Source: an uncultured Chloroflexota bacterium
GTDB taxonomy: Bacteria > Chloroflexota > Anaerolineae > Anaerolineales > Anaerolineaceae
Direction: 5' to 3'
DNA: 64,000 nt
Assembly: GCA_902791025.1 (NCBI GenBank)
Contig: CADATZ010000002.1
Location: forward strand, 222,368 to 286,367
The translations under genes and the position numbers were made by a program. Under the pieces are notes generated by a model that saw only the letters and a list, made by a program, of their open reading frames with translations, was not told the DNA's origin and searched no databases. Below, one piece after another: positions 8,766 to 17,408 of this stretch (its first letter is position 1; each line of letters begins with the position of its first letter).

Positions 8766-9461
8766 CTATAGTTTTCTCAGCATAGATTCAAGTGCGGTCT
8801 TCTGCGACGTACCGGCATCTTTTTCCTTGATGATCCTGGCTGGACATCCGGCAACCACCATATTGGCAGGCACATCCTCGATCACAACCGCACCAGCGGC
8901 CACTACAGCATTTTCACCGATATGGACCCCCTCGATCACGACCGCATTGGCACCAATCAGAACATTATCTTCCACGATCACAGGCGTCGCGGAAGCCGGT
9001 TCGATCACACCCGCCAGAACTGCACCGGCACCGACATGACAGTGCCTGCCGACAGTCGCCCGTCCGCCTAAAACCGCTCCCATATCGATCATCGTACCCT
9101 CACCAACCACAGCGCCGATATTCAGGATCGCACCCATCATAATGACAGCATTCGCTCCGATCTCTACCTGTTCCCGAATAATAGCACCCGGTTCGATCCT
9201 TGCGGGAATACCTTTCAAATCAAGCATCGGAATCGCACTGTTCCGGCGGTCATTTTCAATAACGATATCGGTTATTTTGTCTTCGTTTTCTTTAAGAATC
9301 GGCTCCAGCTCTTTCCATTCACCAAAAACGATCTTATCCCCGGCACCGAAAACCTTCGCATTGCCCCAGTTGATCGGAGCACTTTCCTTCACGTAAAGCT
9401 TGACCGGCGTCTTCTTCTCAGCCGTTCCAATGTAATTGATAATTTCCTGCGCATTCATCAT
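8766..9461 (-). CDS. dapH: Tetrahydrodipicolinate N-acetyltransferase
   Basis: Transfers an acetyl group from acetyl-CoA to tetrahydrodipicolinate in the acetylase branch of diaminopimelate synthesis. The N-terminal domain ([20 protein letters not shown]) matches the DapH-specific head. Residues from about 90 to 200 are left-handed beta-helix hexapeptide repeats ([36 protein letters not shown]). The frame is open to a GTG at 9473, but the ATG at 9461 is preferred. An AGGTG inside a small TTAGGTG direct repeat sits about 9 bases before it and may act as the ribosome site. The protein is about 231 residues, the usual size. Confidence 0.93.
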   Translation of the reverse strand: MMNAQEIINYIGTAEKKTPVKLYVKESAPINWGNAKVFGAGDKIVFGEWKELEPILKENEDKITDIVIENDRRNSAIPMLDLKGIPARIEPGAIIREQVEIGANAVIMMGAILNIGAVVGEGTMIDMGAVLGGRATVGRHCHVGAGAVLAGVIEPASATPVIVEDNVLIGANAVVIEGVHIGENAVVAAGAVVIEDVPANMVVAGCPARIIKEKDAGTSQKTALESMLRKL

Positions 9462-9462
9462 A

Positions 9463-9484
9463 ATACTCAACACCTAACACCTAA
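9463..9484. repeat. Short heptamer-type repeat at the dapB-dapH junction
   Basis: Two copies of the ACACCTA heptamer (TTAGGTG on the coding strand) overlap the dapB stop and supply the likely dapH ribosome-binding site. The same heptamers form long arrays around 12.0-12.2 kb. Confidence 0.6.
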
Positions 9485-10224
9485 TTAAGCATATCCTTCA
9501 TGGTGTACAATCCGGCACTCTTTTCATAAAGGAAAGCAGCAGCTTTCAGTGCGCCTTCAGCAAAAAGAGCACGGTTTTCCGCCTCATGCTTGATCGTAAT
9601 GGTCTCATTTCCATTGGAAATGATGATCTCATGTGTTCCGACTTCATTACCCAGACGGATCGAATGAATACCGATTTCCTCCGGAGTTCGCTTGCCGTTT
9701 TCATGCCGGCCGATATTGAACACAGCATTTTCACGGACCTCATGAAGCGCATTGGCAAGCATCAGCGCGGTACCGCTGGGAACATCCAGTTTGCGGTTAT
9801 GATGCTTTTCGATGATCTCGATATCCGCTTCCGGAAAGGCCGCGGCAGCCCGCTTGGCGATATCCGCAAGAACCGCGATCCCGACGGACATATTGGCAGA
9901 GAAGAAGACCGGAATATTCTCCGCGGTAGCATAGATCAGCTCACGCTCAACTTCGGTCTGTCCGGTAGTCGCGACAACCACCGGGAGATTTCGTTCCGTG
10001 CAATACGTCAGCAATGTTTCCGTACTGCTGTGATTGGAAAAGTCCACGACCACATCAGCCGCACCGCTGAATTCATCCAACGATGAGAAAACAGCATTCG
10101 ACGGATCAGAGGCAAGTTCCGGACTCACACGGGCAGCAAGCTCCGCGCCGCAGCGGCCTTCTTCAGCCATACGGCAGACGATCTGCCCCATGTGTCCGCC
10201 AGCTCCATGTACCAGGATCTTCAT
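9481..10224 (-). CDS. dapB: 4-hydroxy-tetrahydrodipicolinate reductase
   Basis: NAD(P)H-dependent reductase, second dedicated step of lysine synthesis. The Rossmann motif VHGAGGHMGQ is at residues 5-14. The catalytic region EIIEKHHNRKLDVPSGTAL carries the family HH and SGTA motifs. The open frame extends to 10329. The ATG at 10224 is chosen since AGGAGG lies 3-4 bases before GTGT-ATG and the product then begins at the Rossmann fold (247 residues). Only 8 bases separate it from the dapA stop. Confidence 0.95.
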   Translation of the reverse strand: MKILVHGAGGHMGQIVCRMAEEGRCGAELAARVSPELASDPSNAVFSSLDEFSGAADVVVDFSNHSSTETLLTYCTERNLPVVVATTGQTEVERELIYATAENIPVFFSANMSVGIAVLADIAKRAAAAFPEADIEIIEKHHNRKLDVPSGTALMLANALHEVRENAVFNIGRHENGKRTPEEIGIHSIRLGNEVGTHEIIISNGNETITIKHEAENRALFAEGALKAAAFLYEKSAGLYTMKDMLN

Positions 10225-10232
10225 ACACCCTC

Positions 10233-11123
10233 CTATGCGATCAACCCGTGACCGCGCATGATATCCAGCAGCACCTGTTCGTGAGCGCTTTCCATGGTTG
10301 TCAGCGGCAGACGGACATAATTCTCGCAATACCCCATAGCAGCCATGGCAGCCTTGACCGGGATCGGATTAACTTCGCAGAAGAGTGCCTTGACCAGCGG
10401 CATCAGCTGACACTGCAGGTCTGCACTGCCTTCCACGTCACCATTGAAGAAACGGGTACAGATATCGACTGTTTCCTTCGGCATTACATTGGAAAGCACG
10501 GAAATCACTCCCGCACCTCCCATGGCAAGGATCGGCGTGATTTGATCGTCGTTTCCGGACCAGATATCCAGACGGCCTTTGACGATTCCGGCGGTCTCAA
10601 CGATTTTTGCTATATTGCCGTTCGCTTCCTTGATTCCGGTGATATTCGGGTGATCCGCAAGCACATCATACGTAGCGGGTTCAATATTCACACCTGTTCT
10701 GGACGGTACATTGTAAAGGATCAGCGGCTTGTCAACAGCGTTGGCAATGGCAGTATACATTTCAATCAACCCACGCTGAGTTGCTTTATTGTAATATGGC
10801 GTAACGCAAAGCAGCGCGTCATATCCGAGCTCACAGGCTTCCTTTGAAAGGCTGATGGCATAATTCGTGTCATTGGAACCTGTTCCTGCGATCATTGGGA
10901 CACGCCCGGCTGCACGTTCGATTGCATAGCGCATCACTTCCCGGTGTTCCTCATCGGAAAGGGTGGACCCTTCACCGGTCGTCCCGGCGATGACCAACGC
11001 ATTGATACCGCTTTCGATTTGCCAGTCGATCAGGCGTCCGAAAGCTTCAAAATCCACACCGGAAGCGGTGAGAGGGGTGACAAGAGCGGTTGCTGCACCG
11101 CGAAAGACAGAAGTGGTTTTCAT
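10233..11123 (-). CDS. dapA: 4-hydroxy-tetrahydrodipicolinate synthase
   Basis: Class I aldolase condensing pyruvate with aspartate semialdehyde. Signature motifs are GTTGEGSTLSDEEH near residue 45, YNVPSRTGVN near 135 (catalytic tyrosine and arginine) and the Schiff-base lysine in ITGIKEANG. The length of 296 residues is typical. It is the first gene of the operon, preceded by a lysine riboswitch and terminator in its leader. Expression is therefore expected to fall when lysine is abundant. Confidence 0.96.
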   Translation of the reverse strand: MKTTSVFRGAATALVTPLTASGVDFEAFGRLIDWQIESGINALVIAGTTGEGSTLSDEEHREVMRYAIERAAGRVPMIAGTGSNDTNYAISLSKEACELGYDALLCVTPYYNKATQRGLIEMYTAIANAVDKPLILYNVPSRTGVNIEPATYDVLADHPNITGIKEANGNIAKIVETAGIVKGRLDIWSGNDDQITPILAMGGAGVISVLSNVMPKETVDICTRFFNGDVEGSADLQCQLMPLVKALFCEVNPIPVKAAMAAMGYCENYVRLPLTTMESAHEQVLLDIMRGHGLIA

Positions 11124-11171
11124 TGTAAATCTCCCATAAATGAAATATACTTCTACTGCAACCCACGGGAT

Positions 11172-11207
11172 AAAAAGAACCCGGCTGATACAATTGCATC
11201 AGCCGGG
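11172..11207 (-). terminator. Expression-platform terminator of the lysine riboswitch
   Basis: A perfect 10-base stem CCCGGCTGAT/ATCAGCCGGG with an 8-base loop is followed, on the minus strand, by a T-rich run (TTCTTTTT). It lies between the aptamer and dapA, so it can be switched by ligand-bound aptamer folding. Confidence 0.88.
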
Positions 11208-11248
11208 AAATCGTCCAAATTTATGCCTTTTGGCGTAAATCCAACAAT

Positions 11249-11418
11249 TAATTCATAGCTCTCCGCAACTGCGACAGTCAAACGGATCTTATCCGCTTGC
11301 CCAGGGAGGGTTCGCTGCTTCCCCCCTTCGTCGGCGGCCCCTTTCACGCCCGGCAACGGCTTTGCGATGCCTTTCACCGGAGCTACTCTTGACAACCGAG
11401 CCTCTATCCTTTAATTGC
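11249..11418 (-). promoter_or_regulatory. Lysine riboswitch (L-box) aptamer
   Basis: Read on the minus strand, the dapA leader carries the conserved L-box blocks in order: AGAGGCTCGG, AAGAGTA, a GGTGAAAGGC arm, GTGAAAGGGG, CCGACGAAG, CCTGGGC, TGACTGTCGC and GGAGAGCTAT. The P1 arms ATAG and CTAT (with flanking AATT) close the structure. The order, spacing and location directly upstream of dapA match the lysine riboswitch class. Outer limits are approximate. Confidence 0.92.
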
Positions 11419-11433
11419 AATATTCAGTTGTCT

Positions 11434-11464
11434 ATATAAAACCATCAAAACCGAATTTTGTCAA
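11434..11464 (-). promoter_or_regulatory. Promoter of the lysine operon
   Basis: On the minus strand a perfect -35 TTGACA (11459-11464) is followed after 17 bases by a TTTTAT/TTATAT-like -10. Transcription would start just before the lysine riboswitch. Confidence 0.6.
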
Positions 11465-11507
11465 TCGGATAGATGAATTTTCGTTACACAGGGTATATTT
11501 ATTCAGG

Positions 11508-11573
11508 ACTGAACATATAGGGTCCGGAATCTTGCGCAGCGCAAACACAAGCGTGCCTGTCCCTAAATGCGTC
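11508..11573. repeat. Degenerate family A palindromic element
   Basis: Contains GACTGAACATATAGGGTCCGG, then ACACAAGCGTGCCTGTCCC and ATGCGTC, which are the core and one shoulder of the family A element. The opposite arm is mutated and shortened. Confidence 0.65.
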
Positions 11574-11586
11574 ATATATGCACAAA

Positions 11587-11612
11587 TTAAAAAAACCGTC
11601 AAACTGACGGTT
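11587..11612 (-). terminator. Intrinsic terminator after the cupin gene
   Basis: The 8-base stem AACCGTCA/TGACGGTT with a 3-base loop is followed by seven T on the minus strand. It lies 54 bases past the cupin stop. Confidence 0.88.
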
Positions 11613-11665
11613 ATGAATTACTCAATTCTTTAGGAATGTGAATAGGGCAGTAGACCTATGTCCTA

Positions 11666-12010
11666 TTACACCCTGCCAAAATCGTCCTCGATGCGTTCAA
11701 TGTCGTCTTCTGGACAGATCCCCATTTGGGTTTCGATAAAGACCAGCGGTTCGGATTCGGTGTTGTTTTCTATGCGGTGAATGGTATATTTCGGGATGTT
11801 CAGCACATCGCCCTTTTTGACCGGGAAGCTCTCCTTCCCAAGGGTCATGATGCCGCTGCCTTCCACGATCACCCAGGTTTCCGCACGGAGCTTATGGCGC
11901 TGCAGGCTCAGACGTTTTCCGGGAAAGACAAAAATCCGCTTCACGCGGTAAGTCGGCTCAAAAATATATTCTTCCCATCGTCCCCAGGGACGGTTATCAA
12001 AATCGATCAT
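11666..12010 (-). CDS. Single-domain cupin, mannose-6-phosphate isomerase type II C-domain-like
   Basis: A 114-residue cupin with the classical motif sequence RPWGRWEEY, then PGKRLSLQRHKLRAETWVIVEGSG, and GDVLNIPKYTIHRIEN. The His and Glu metal-ligand positions of type II phosphomannose isomerases are kept. It lacks the nucleotidyltransferase half found in bifunctional ManC. It may isomerise or bind sugar phosphate, but substrate is not shown by sequence. It lies downstream of ddl, from which it is separated by a block of heptamer repeats. Confidence 0.8.
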   Translation of the reverse strand: MIDFDNRPWGRWEEYIFEPTYRVKRIFVFPGKRLSLQRHKLRAETWVIVEGSGIMTLGKESFPVKKGDVLNIPKYTIHRIENNTESEPLVFIETQMGICPEDDIERIEDDFGRV

Positions 12011-12019
12011 AATTACCTC

Positions 12020-12197
12020 GTTTTTAGTTAGGGGATTAGGGTTTAGGGGTTAGGGGTTGGGGATTTGGGGTTGGGGGTGGAAGACTTTAGACTTCAGACT
12101 GATTTAACATCATATTTAGACATCTAACGTCTAATCCCTAACACCTAACACCTAACACCTAACACCTAATCCCTAACCCCTAATTCCTAATCCCTAA
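12020..12197. repeat. Inverted block of heptamer repeats (TTAGGGG ... CCCTAAC type)
   Basis: The left part (about 12023-12080) is a G-rich run of units such as TTAGGGG, GGTTGGGG and ATTTGGGG. The right part (about 12127-12197) repeats CCTAACA and CCCCTAA on the same strand. The two halves are largely complementary, so the region can fold into a long imperfect stem, and the G-rich half has many GGGG runs suited to a quadruplex. No gene or CRISPR structure is seen. Confidence 0.8.
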
Positions 12198-12201
12198 AAT
12201 A

Positions 12202-13242
12202 TCACACCGCCGCGCGGACGATCATGTCGCAGAGATCCGCATATGAGATCCCCGCGTGACGGGCTTCCTTCGGGAACAGACTGCCGGGCGTCATGCCGGG
12301 GAGCGTGTTCGCCTCCAGACAGGTGAAGGATCCGTCAGCTTCCATCTTGAAATCGATACGGGAATAAAATCCCAGATCCAGGCATTTATGGATCTTCAAA
12401 GCCGCCTCCTTCAGGATCTCCGCCTGCTCCGGTGAAATATCCGCCGGACAGATCTCCTGACTCATGCCGGGCTGATATTTGCTCTCATAATCGAAAAACT
12501 CAGCCACCGGGATGATCTCGATCGGTTCCAGCGCTTTCCCGTCCAGAATGCCGACGTCGAATTCACGTCCGCCGAAATGGGCCTCGCACATCAGATCATC
12601 GGAAATCTTTGACGCCTGTTCAAGCGCCTCCCGGACCTCTTCCTCATTTTCGCATTTATAGGTAGCGATCGAGGAACCACCGCAGGTCGGTTTGACGAAC
12701 TGCGGGAATCCGAGCGCAATTATGCGGTCCCAATGGACATCTTCCGGATAAATCACATGTTCCCAGCGCGCTGTCGGGATGCGGCTGGCCTTCATCAGGT
12801 GCTTCGCGATATCCTTGTTCATGGCCTTCACGCAGCCATAGAAGCCGGAACCGGTGTAATGCACGTTCAGCTGGTCGAAAGTCGCCTGAACCTGACCGTC
12901 TTCCCCGCCTTCTCCATGAAGCGCGATAAAGACAACATCCGCGAGCTTGCAGATTTCCAGGACATTCTGTCCGAAATTGCAGCCCGTATCCGGTTTTCTT
13001 TCCCGCCGAACTTTTTCCAGATCCGGCGGCTCGGATGGCACGTCGATGACCTGTGGCTGATAATCAGGAAGTTTTTTGAAAAGGGAATCCAGCCCTTCTG
13101 TTGGTTTTTCAATTCCCAGGAAGGAGTCGACCATCACAACAGCGTGGCCTTTTTCCGCTAACGCATTCGCAATCATTGAACCGGAGGAAAGGGAAACGTC
13201 CCGCTCCGGTGAAATTCCGCCCGATAATACAACGATTTTCAT
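12202..13242 (-). CDS. ddl: D-alanine--D-alanine ligase
   Basis: ATP-grasp ligase that makes the D-Ala-D-Ala dipeptide for peptidoglycan. The N-terminal domain begins MKIVVLSGGISPERDVSLSSG, with the substrate-binding serine/glutamate context. Other motifs are ALHGEGGEDGQVQATF, FVKPTCGGSSIATYKC (ATP loop), SRIDFKME and CLEANTLPGMTPGSL (metal and substrate binding). The length of 346 residues is normal. It lies downstream of a large membrane protein gene, with repeat-filled spacers on both sides. Confidence 0.93.
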   Translation of the reverse strand: MKIVVLSGGISPERDVSLSSGSMIANALAEKGHAVVMVDSFLGIEKPTEGLDSLFKKLPDYQPQVIDVPSEPPDLEKVRRERKPDTGCNFGQNVLEICKLADVVFIALHGEGGEDGQVQATFDQLNVHYTGSGFYGCVKAMNKDIAKHLMKASRIPTARWEHVIYPEDVHWDRIIALGFPQFVKPTCGGSSIATYKCENEEEVREALEQASKISDDLMCEAHFGGREFDVGILDGKALEPIEIIPVAEFFDYESKYQPGMSQEICPADISPEQAEILKEAALKIHKCLDLGFYSRIDFKMEADGSFTCLEANTLPGMTPGSLFPKEARHAGISYADLCDMIVRAAV

Positions 13243-13280
13243 AAAGAATCTCTCCTTTATCCCCTATAGTGCAAAGTTCA

Positions 13281-13432
13281 GGCCAAGTCTGGGGTTTGGG
13301 GATTGTGGGTTGGGGGTGGGGTGGGATTAAATGAAGGATACTGGCCCGGCCCCTGGTCCCTGCCCCCTGACCCCTGACTTCCTTCTTCATTCTTCCCTAT
13401 TCACTATTCACCATTCACCATTCACTATTCAC
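13281..13432. repeat. Three heptamer-type simple repeat tracts
   Basis: In order: a G-rich tract (GGGGTTTGGGGATT, GGGTTGGGGGTGGGG), a C-rich tract of CCCTGA/CCCCTGG units near 13345-13378, and an ATTCACC/ATTCACT array near 13400-13432. They fill the spacer between ddl and the next gene. The first tract has G-quadruplex potential. Confidence 0.75.
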
Positions 13433-13436
13433 TTCA

Positions 13437-15476
13437 TTACGGGCAGACGATGCCATCCTGTTCGAGGACGGTTTCACGGGGGATGAGAATTTGCACGCCC
13501 TGCTCCGGGAAGGTCTCGTAGGGTTCGTAATAGCACAGCGTCGGGACGGAGACATAGGTCACGAACAGGTCATTTTCCTCACTGAAATCCCCGCCGGCCC
13601 CCTGGTACTTGATATGCAGCGGTTCGCTGATGATCGCGGCAAAGCGATGCGCCTTCAAATCACGGAAATACGGCTCAAAATACGCCGCGTCATTGGACAT
13701 GGCCTCATCCATCATCCATTTTTTCTCGTAATCCGCGATGAGCGGGATCTTCTGCACCGTGCCGAAAGTCAGCAGCTGCCGCTGGTCAATAAAGAGGATA
13801 TCTTCTTCCGCATGCGCGTCGATCGTCTCCCGGATTTTTTCGACCGCGTCAGCAGTAATTTCCGGTCTCGGGTAGATACGCGGGACCGCTGTCGAGAGAC
13901 TGTCCCAGCAGGGGATGAGCACAGCGATCAGCATCAAAAGACAGACGGAACTGTCCTGGCGGATCTTTTCAAAGATCCAGGCGCCCATCCCGGCTTTCCA
14001 TGCCATGGAAGTGATGATCAGGAGCAGAATCAGGAACATATCCAGATTGTGCAGGTTCGACCCGCCGCCGATCTTCACCGAGAAGAGCAGACCTGCCCCG
14101 AGAAATATGGCGCTGCCGGCATAAAGCAGCAGCTTCTGCCAGCCGTCCAGCTTCCAGCGGCGCTGATGAGCCCATTGGAGGATCAATATGATAATGGGCA
14201 GAGCAGCCAGAGCCAGGCCGGGAATGATGCCGTATTTATAGGTCTCATTCGGCCAGAGCCGGTCAAAAAGAAGCGCCTGCCGTCCCAGATAATATTGGAA
14301 CCAGGCGGGGGTGAAGATCTGCGGGACCGCTTCCATGGCTTCTGTGGCGGCAGCAGCAGCGCTTTCCGCGGCAGTTTGTGTTTGTGTACCGATATGGAAG
14401 AGCGAGGCGAACACATCCCGCTTCATATAGATTCCCGCACCGGCCAGTCCGGAAAGTCCGACCGCGACTGCTTTCCACCAGCGTTCTTTCTTCGCCTGAT
14501 CCGTTTTAGCGGCCTTTTTGTCCAGAAAGATCAGGAACACCGCATAAGCGGAGGGTGCCGCGATCCAGGTCGAACGTGACATGACGGCATAGAATCCTGC
14601 CGCAGCCACAAGGATGCAGTTCAGAACCAGAGGCAGTTTGCTGCCGATCGCCACAAGGATCGCCGCAAGAGTCAAAGGGGTATAGATCGGCCCCTGCATC
14701 AGGAAAAGCATCGCCCACAGGCTGAACGCCATCAGCCGCACGCCTCTGCTGTTTTCATTTTTCCACAGCAGCGCAAGACCAAGCAGCGCGCAGGGAATCG
14801 TGAATAAGACATCATTCCAAACGCGGGCAGTAACAATGTTGGTACCCGGAAAGAGGTAAATCAGCCCCCACAGGCTTTGCCGTCCGATATCAATATAGGC
14901 GGGAATCGTCTGGTCCTGCGGGAAGTTGTAGCGGTTTTTGCCAAAGAGCACGGAATAGTCCCACATGCGGTTGCCTTCCGACCAGCCGATGCTGAACGGA
15001 TAGGCAGTGATGTCCTGAAACTGGGTAAGCAGCACAAAAGAAGCGCTGAAGATCAATCCACAAATCAGCAGTCCCTCATAACTGATCCCGTTTTCGCGCT
15101 CCCAGAACCAGGCTGCCAGGATCACCAGAAAACCGCACAGGTAGATGCGGATCCATAAGCCGCGGTAAGGTTCACTGGAATGGATGAAGTTGTAAAATAC
15201 ACCCGGGACCAGGCAGAGCAGCATGGCAGCTGCGCGGCTCAGAAGACCGACACGGCTTTTCAAACGGACAAACGGTTCAAGCCACTTCGGTTTCCAGATC
15301 AGGAGCAGGATAAAGGCCGTTCCGATACACAAAATCGCGCAGATCACCAGAAATGAGGGAACGATGCTCCCTTTCTGCAAAAATTCCGCGTAACGGTCAT
15401 ACACCGCCCAGCCGCACTGCACCGAACAGATGAGCAGGATGACAGTTTCAATAATTCGCGTGGCTTTTTCTCTCAT
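13437..15476 (-). CDS. Large polytopic membrane protein, GT-C-like, unknown
   Basis: About 679 residues with roughly 12 predicted hydrophobic helices across residues 10-530, then a soluble C-terminal domain of about 150 residues. This organisation resembles GT-C glycosyltransferases and related Chloroflexota membrane proteins. I see no diagnostic catalytic DD/DE motif, so the function is open. The frame is open to 15524. The ATG at 15476 (MREKATRII) is preferred because AAGGA lies 8 bases upstream. The gene is divergent from rnhA and probably heads a unit with ddl. Confidence 0.75.
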   Translation of the reverse strand: MREKATRIIETVILLICSVQCGWAVYDRYAEFLQKGSIVPSFLVICAILCIGTAFILLLIWKPKWLEPFVRLKSRVGLLSRAAAMLLCLVPGVFYNFIHSSEPYRGLWIRIYLCGFLVILAAWFWERENGISYEGLLICGLIFSASFVLLTQFQDITAYPFSIGWSEGNRMWDYSVLFGKNRYNFPQDQTIPAYIDIGRQSLWGLIYLFPGTNIVTARVWNDVLFTIPCALLGLALLWKNENSRGVRLMAFSLWAMLFLMQGPIYTPLTLAAILVAIGSKLPLVLNCILVAAAGFYAVMSRSTWIAAPSAYAVFLIFLDKKAAKTDQAKKERWWKAVAVGLSGLAGAGIYMKRDVFASLFHIGTQTQTAAESAAAAATEAMEAVPQIFTPAWFQYYLGRQALLFDRLWPNETYKYGIIPGLALAALPIIILILQWAHQRRWKLDGWQKLLLYAGSAIFLGAGLLFSVKIGGGSNLHNLDMFLILLLIITSMAWKAGMGAWIFEKIRQDSSVCLLMLIAVLIPCWDSLSTAVPRIYPRPEITADAVEKIRETIDAHAEEDILFIDQRQLLTFGTVQKIPLIADYEKKWMMDEAMSNDAAYFEPYFRDLKAHRFAAIISEPLHIKYQGAGGDFSEENDLFVTYVSVPTLCYYEPYETFPEQGVQILIPRETVLEQDGIVCP

Positions 15477-15595
15477 GGTGTTTATCCTTGTTTGTCCGTG
15501 AATTTTCCCAAAATACTGCATCAATGATAGAATATTTTCATATCTTATAATATTTTATACTACCCTAACTCAGATGTCAGGATGAAGTTACAAGG

Positions 15596-16042
15596 ATGAA
15601 TGAAGTAACAATTTATACAGACGGAGCTTGCAGCGGGAATCCCGGACCGGGTGGGTACGGGGTCGTACTGCAGTCCGGGAAATATGAAAAGGAAATCTCC
15701 GGCGGAGAGCCCAGTACCACCAACAACCGCATGGAATTGATGGCGGTGATCGTGGGGCTGAAGGCGCTCAACCGTCCCTGCAAGGTGACGCTTTATTCCG
15801 ACTCGCAATACGTCGTGAACATGGTCAAGCTGGGATGGATGGAAAAGTGGAAACGGAATGGCTGGATGCGGAACAAGTCCGATCCGGCTAAAAATGTTGA
15901 CCTGCTCAAGCAGCTGGATGAGCTGCTCCATATCCATCAGGTTGAAATGATCTGGGTCAAAGGTCACGCGGAGAATCAATATAACAACCGCTGCGATGAA
16001 CTGGCCGTATCGTTTTATAAGAAGAATTATGGATCTATTTAA
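15596..16042 (+). CDS. rnhA: Ribonuclease HI
   Basis: Degrades the RNA strand of RNA-DNA hybrids. The 148-residue protein starts MNEVTIYTDGACSGNPGPGG. The catalytic tetrad is visible: D9, E47 (NNRMELMA), D69 (LYSDSQYV) and D134 (NNRCDELA), with H123 in the handle loop VKGHAENQ. AAGG precedes the ATG by four bases. Its end overlaps the xseA start by 14 bases, implying coupled translation. Confidence 0.96.
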   Translation: MNEVTIYTDGACSGNPGPGGYGVVLQSGKYEKEISGGEPSTTNNRMELMAVIVGLKALNRPCKVTLYSDSQYVVNMVKLGWMEKWKRNGWMRNKSDPAKNVDLLKQLDELLHIHQVEMIWVKGHAENQYNNRCDELAVSFYKKNYGSI

Positions 16043-17231
16043 CAATACCGAAAAAATCTTTACCGTCAGCGATATCAACAGCCTTGTCGCGGGAATGATG
16101 CGCGCCATACCGGACTTTCAGGACTGCTGGGTGGCGGGAGAAGTCTCAAAGGTCTCCATCCCGACCTCCGGGCACTGCTACTTCACACTGAAGGATAATA
16201 CCTCCGAAATGAAGGCTGTCGTCTGGCGGGGAAACCTGACCGCAAAGATCCGCGGACTGCTCACCCAGGGGAACGCCATCGAAGCGCACGGATACGTGAG
16301 TGTTTATGAACGCGGCGGTTATTACCAGCTGACGATCGACTCCGTCCGCCCCAAGGGACGCGGAAACATATACGAAGAATTGGAAAAGCTGCGCAAAAAG
16401 CTGGCTGCCGAAGGGCTTTTTGATGAAGAGCGGAAACGTCCGCTGCCCCGGATTCCCCGCACCATTGGCGTGGTCACCTCGCCTTCCGGTGCGGCACTGC
16501 AGGACATTCTGAACACACTGCGCGGACGATGGCCGCTCGCGGAGGTCTGGCTTTCACCGGCTTCCGTTCAGGGTGACGGTGCCCCGCCGGAGATCATTGC
16601 CTCGCTCTTGCGGCTGTACGAGATGAAGCCGGATGTCATTATCCTTGCCCGCGGCGGCGGTTCCGCGGAGGACCTGTGGTGCTTCAACGATGAGGCGCTG
16701 GTGCGCACCGTCGCGGCGTCTCCGATCCCGCTCATCACCGGCGTCGGTCACGAGGTGGATTTCACCCTGGTGGACTATGCCTCCGACGTCCGCGCACCCA
16801 CACCCACCGGTGCCGCGGTGCGTGCTGTTCCTTCCCGTGAGGATGTGCTTTCCGAACTGCGCCAGCTGGAACAGCGGCTGGATTGGGCAATGGATGGGAC
16901 GCTTCAACAGCGCTGGCAGGCACTGGATATTCTCGAAAAGCGGCTCCTCACCCAGTCACCGGAGAACAAGATCCAAAATGAAAAGAGAGCGCTTGACCAG
17001 CTGAGTGCACGTCTCGAGCTGCTGCAGAAGGCGTATTTCGACAGCCGCCGCAGTGCCTTGGAAGGTCTGGAAAAGCGGCTGCTCTCCCTCAATCCGGAAA
17101 ACATCATGAAACGGGGCTACGCTTTCGTCCGCCGGGAAGACAAAATCATCACCTCAGCAAACGACCTCACCACAAACGACCGGATCCACATCCGCTTCGT
17201 CGATGGAGAGAAAACAGCGATTGTGGAATAG
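16029..17231 (+). CDS. xseA: Exodeoxyribonuclease VII large subunit
   Basis: Catalytic subunit of exonuclease VII, which degrades single-stranded DNA. An N-terminal OB-fold region (WVAGEVSKVSIPTSGHCYFTL) is followed by the central domain. That domain has GVVTSPSGAALQD, ARGGGSAEDLWCFNDE and the metal-binding region VGHEVDFTLVDYASDVRAPTPT. A C-terminal coiled-coil segment follows. The upstream open frame to 15996 is not used. The ATG at 16029 (MDLFNNTEKIFTV) fits the family N-terminus and gives 400 residues. Its partner gene xseB lies 1.5 kb downstream, beyond an inserted restriction-modification pair. Confidence 0.95.
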   Translation: MDLFNNTEKIFTVSDINSLVAGMMRAIPDFQDCWVAGEVSKVSIPTSGHCYFTLKDNTSEMKAVVWRGNLTAKIRGLLTQGNAIEAHGYVSVYERGGYYQLTIDSVRPKGRGNIYEELEKLRKKLAAEGLFDEERKRPLPRIPRTIGVVTSPSGAALQDILNTLRGRWPLAEVWLSPASVQGDGAPPEIIASLLRLYEMKPDVIILARGGGSAEDLWCFNDEALVRTVAASPIPLITGVGHEVDFTLVDYASDVRAPTPTGAAVRAVPSREDVLSELRQLEQRLDWAMDGTLQQRWQALDILEKRLLTQSPENKIQNEKRALDQLSARLELLQKAYFDSRRSALEGLEKRLLSLNPENIMKRGYAFVRREDKIITSANDLTTNDRIHIRFVDGEKTAIVE

Positions 17232-17408
17232 CTACTTTCAATATACTATTGATTACAGTAAAAGAAAAGATGTTAGAATAAAGAATGAATCTTACAATTA
17301 TTGAGAAAGCTAAAAGTTCCAATAAAAGCTGTCGTGCAGAACAAATTGGAATCTTACCTAACAAAAATTGTTCATAGCCAATAAAAATGAATTAATACAG
17401 GTGTAAAT

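Noticed and set aside
11153..11395. An 80-codon ORF upstream of dapA
   Set aside because: It runs through the lysine riboswitch and its terminator; the RNA structure explains the sequence better.
12020..12197. Possible CRISPR array or chromosome-end telomere
   Set aside because: Units are 7 bases with no spacers, no cas genes are nearby, and genes continue on both sides, so neither applies.
13491..14579. A 362-codon ORF opposite the large membrane protein
   Set aside because: It is rich in Gln, His and Arg, as expected from the complement of hydrophobic codons; it is a shadow.
17285..17380. A 30-codon ORF just before the restriction gene, considered as a controller protein
   Set aside because: It has no helix-turn-helix pattern and no clear ribosome site.
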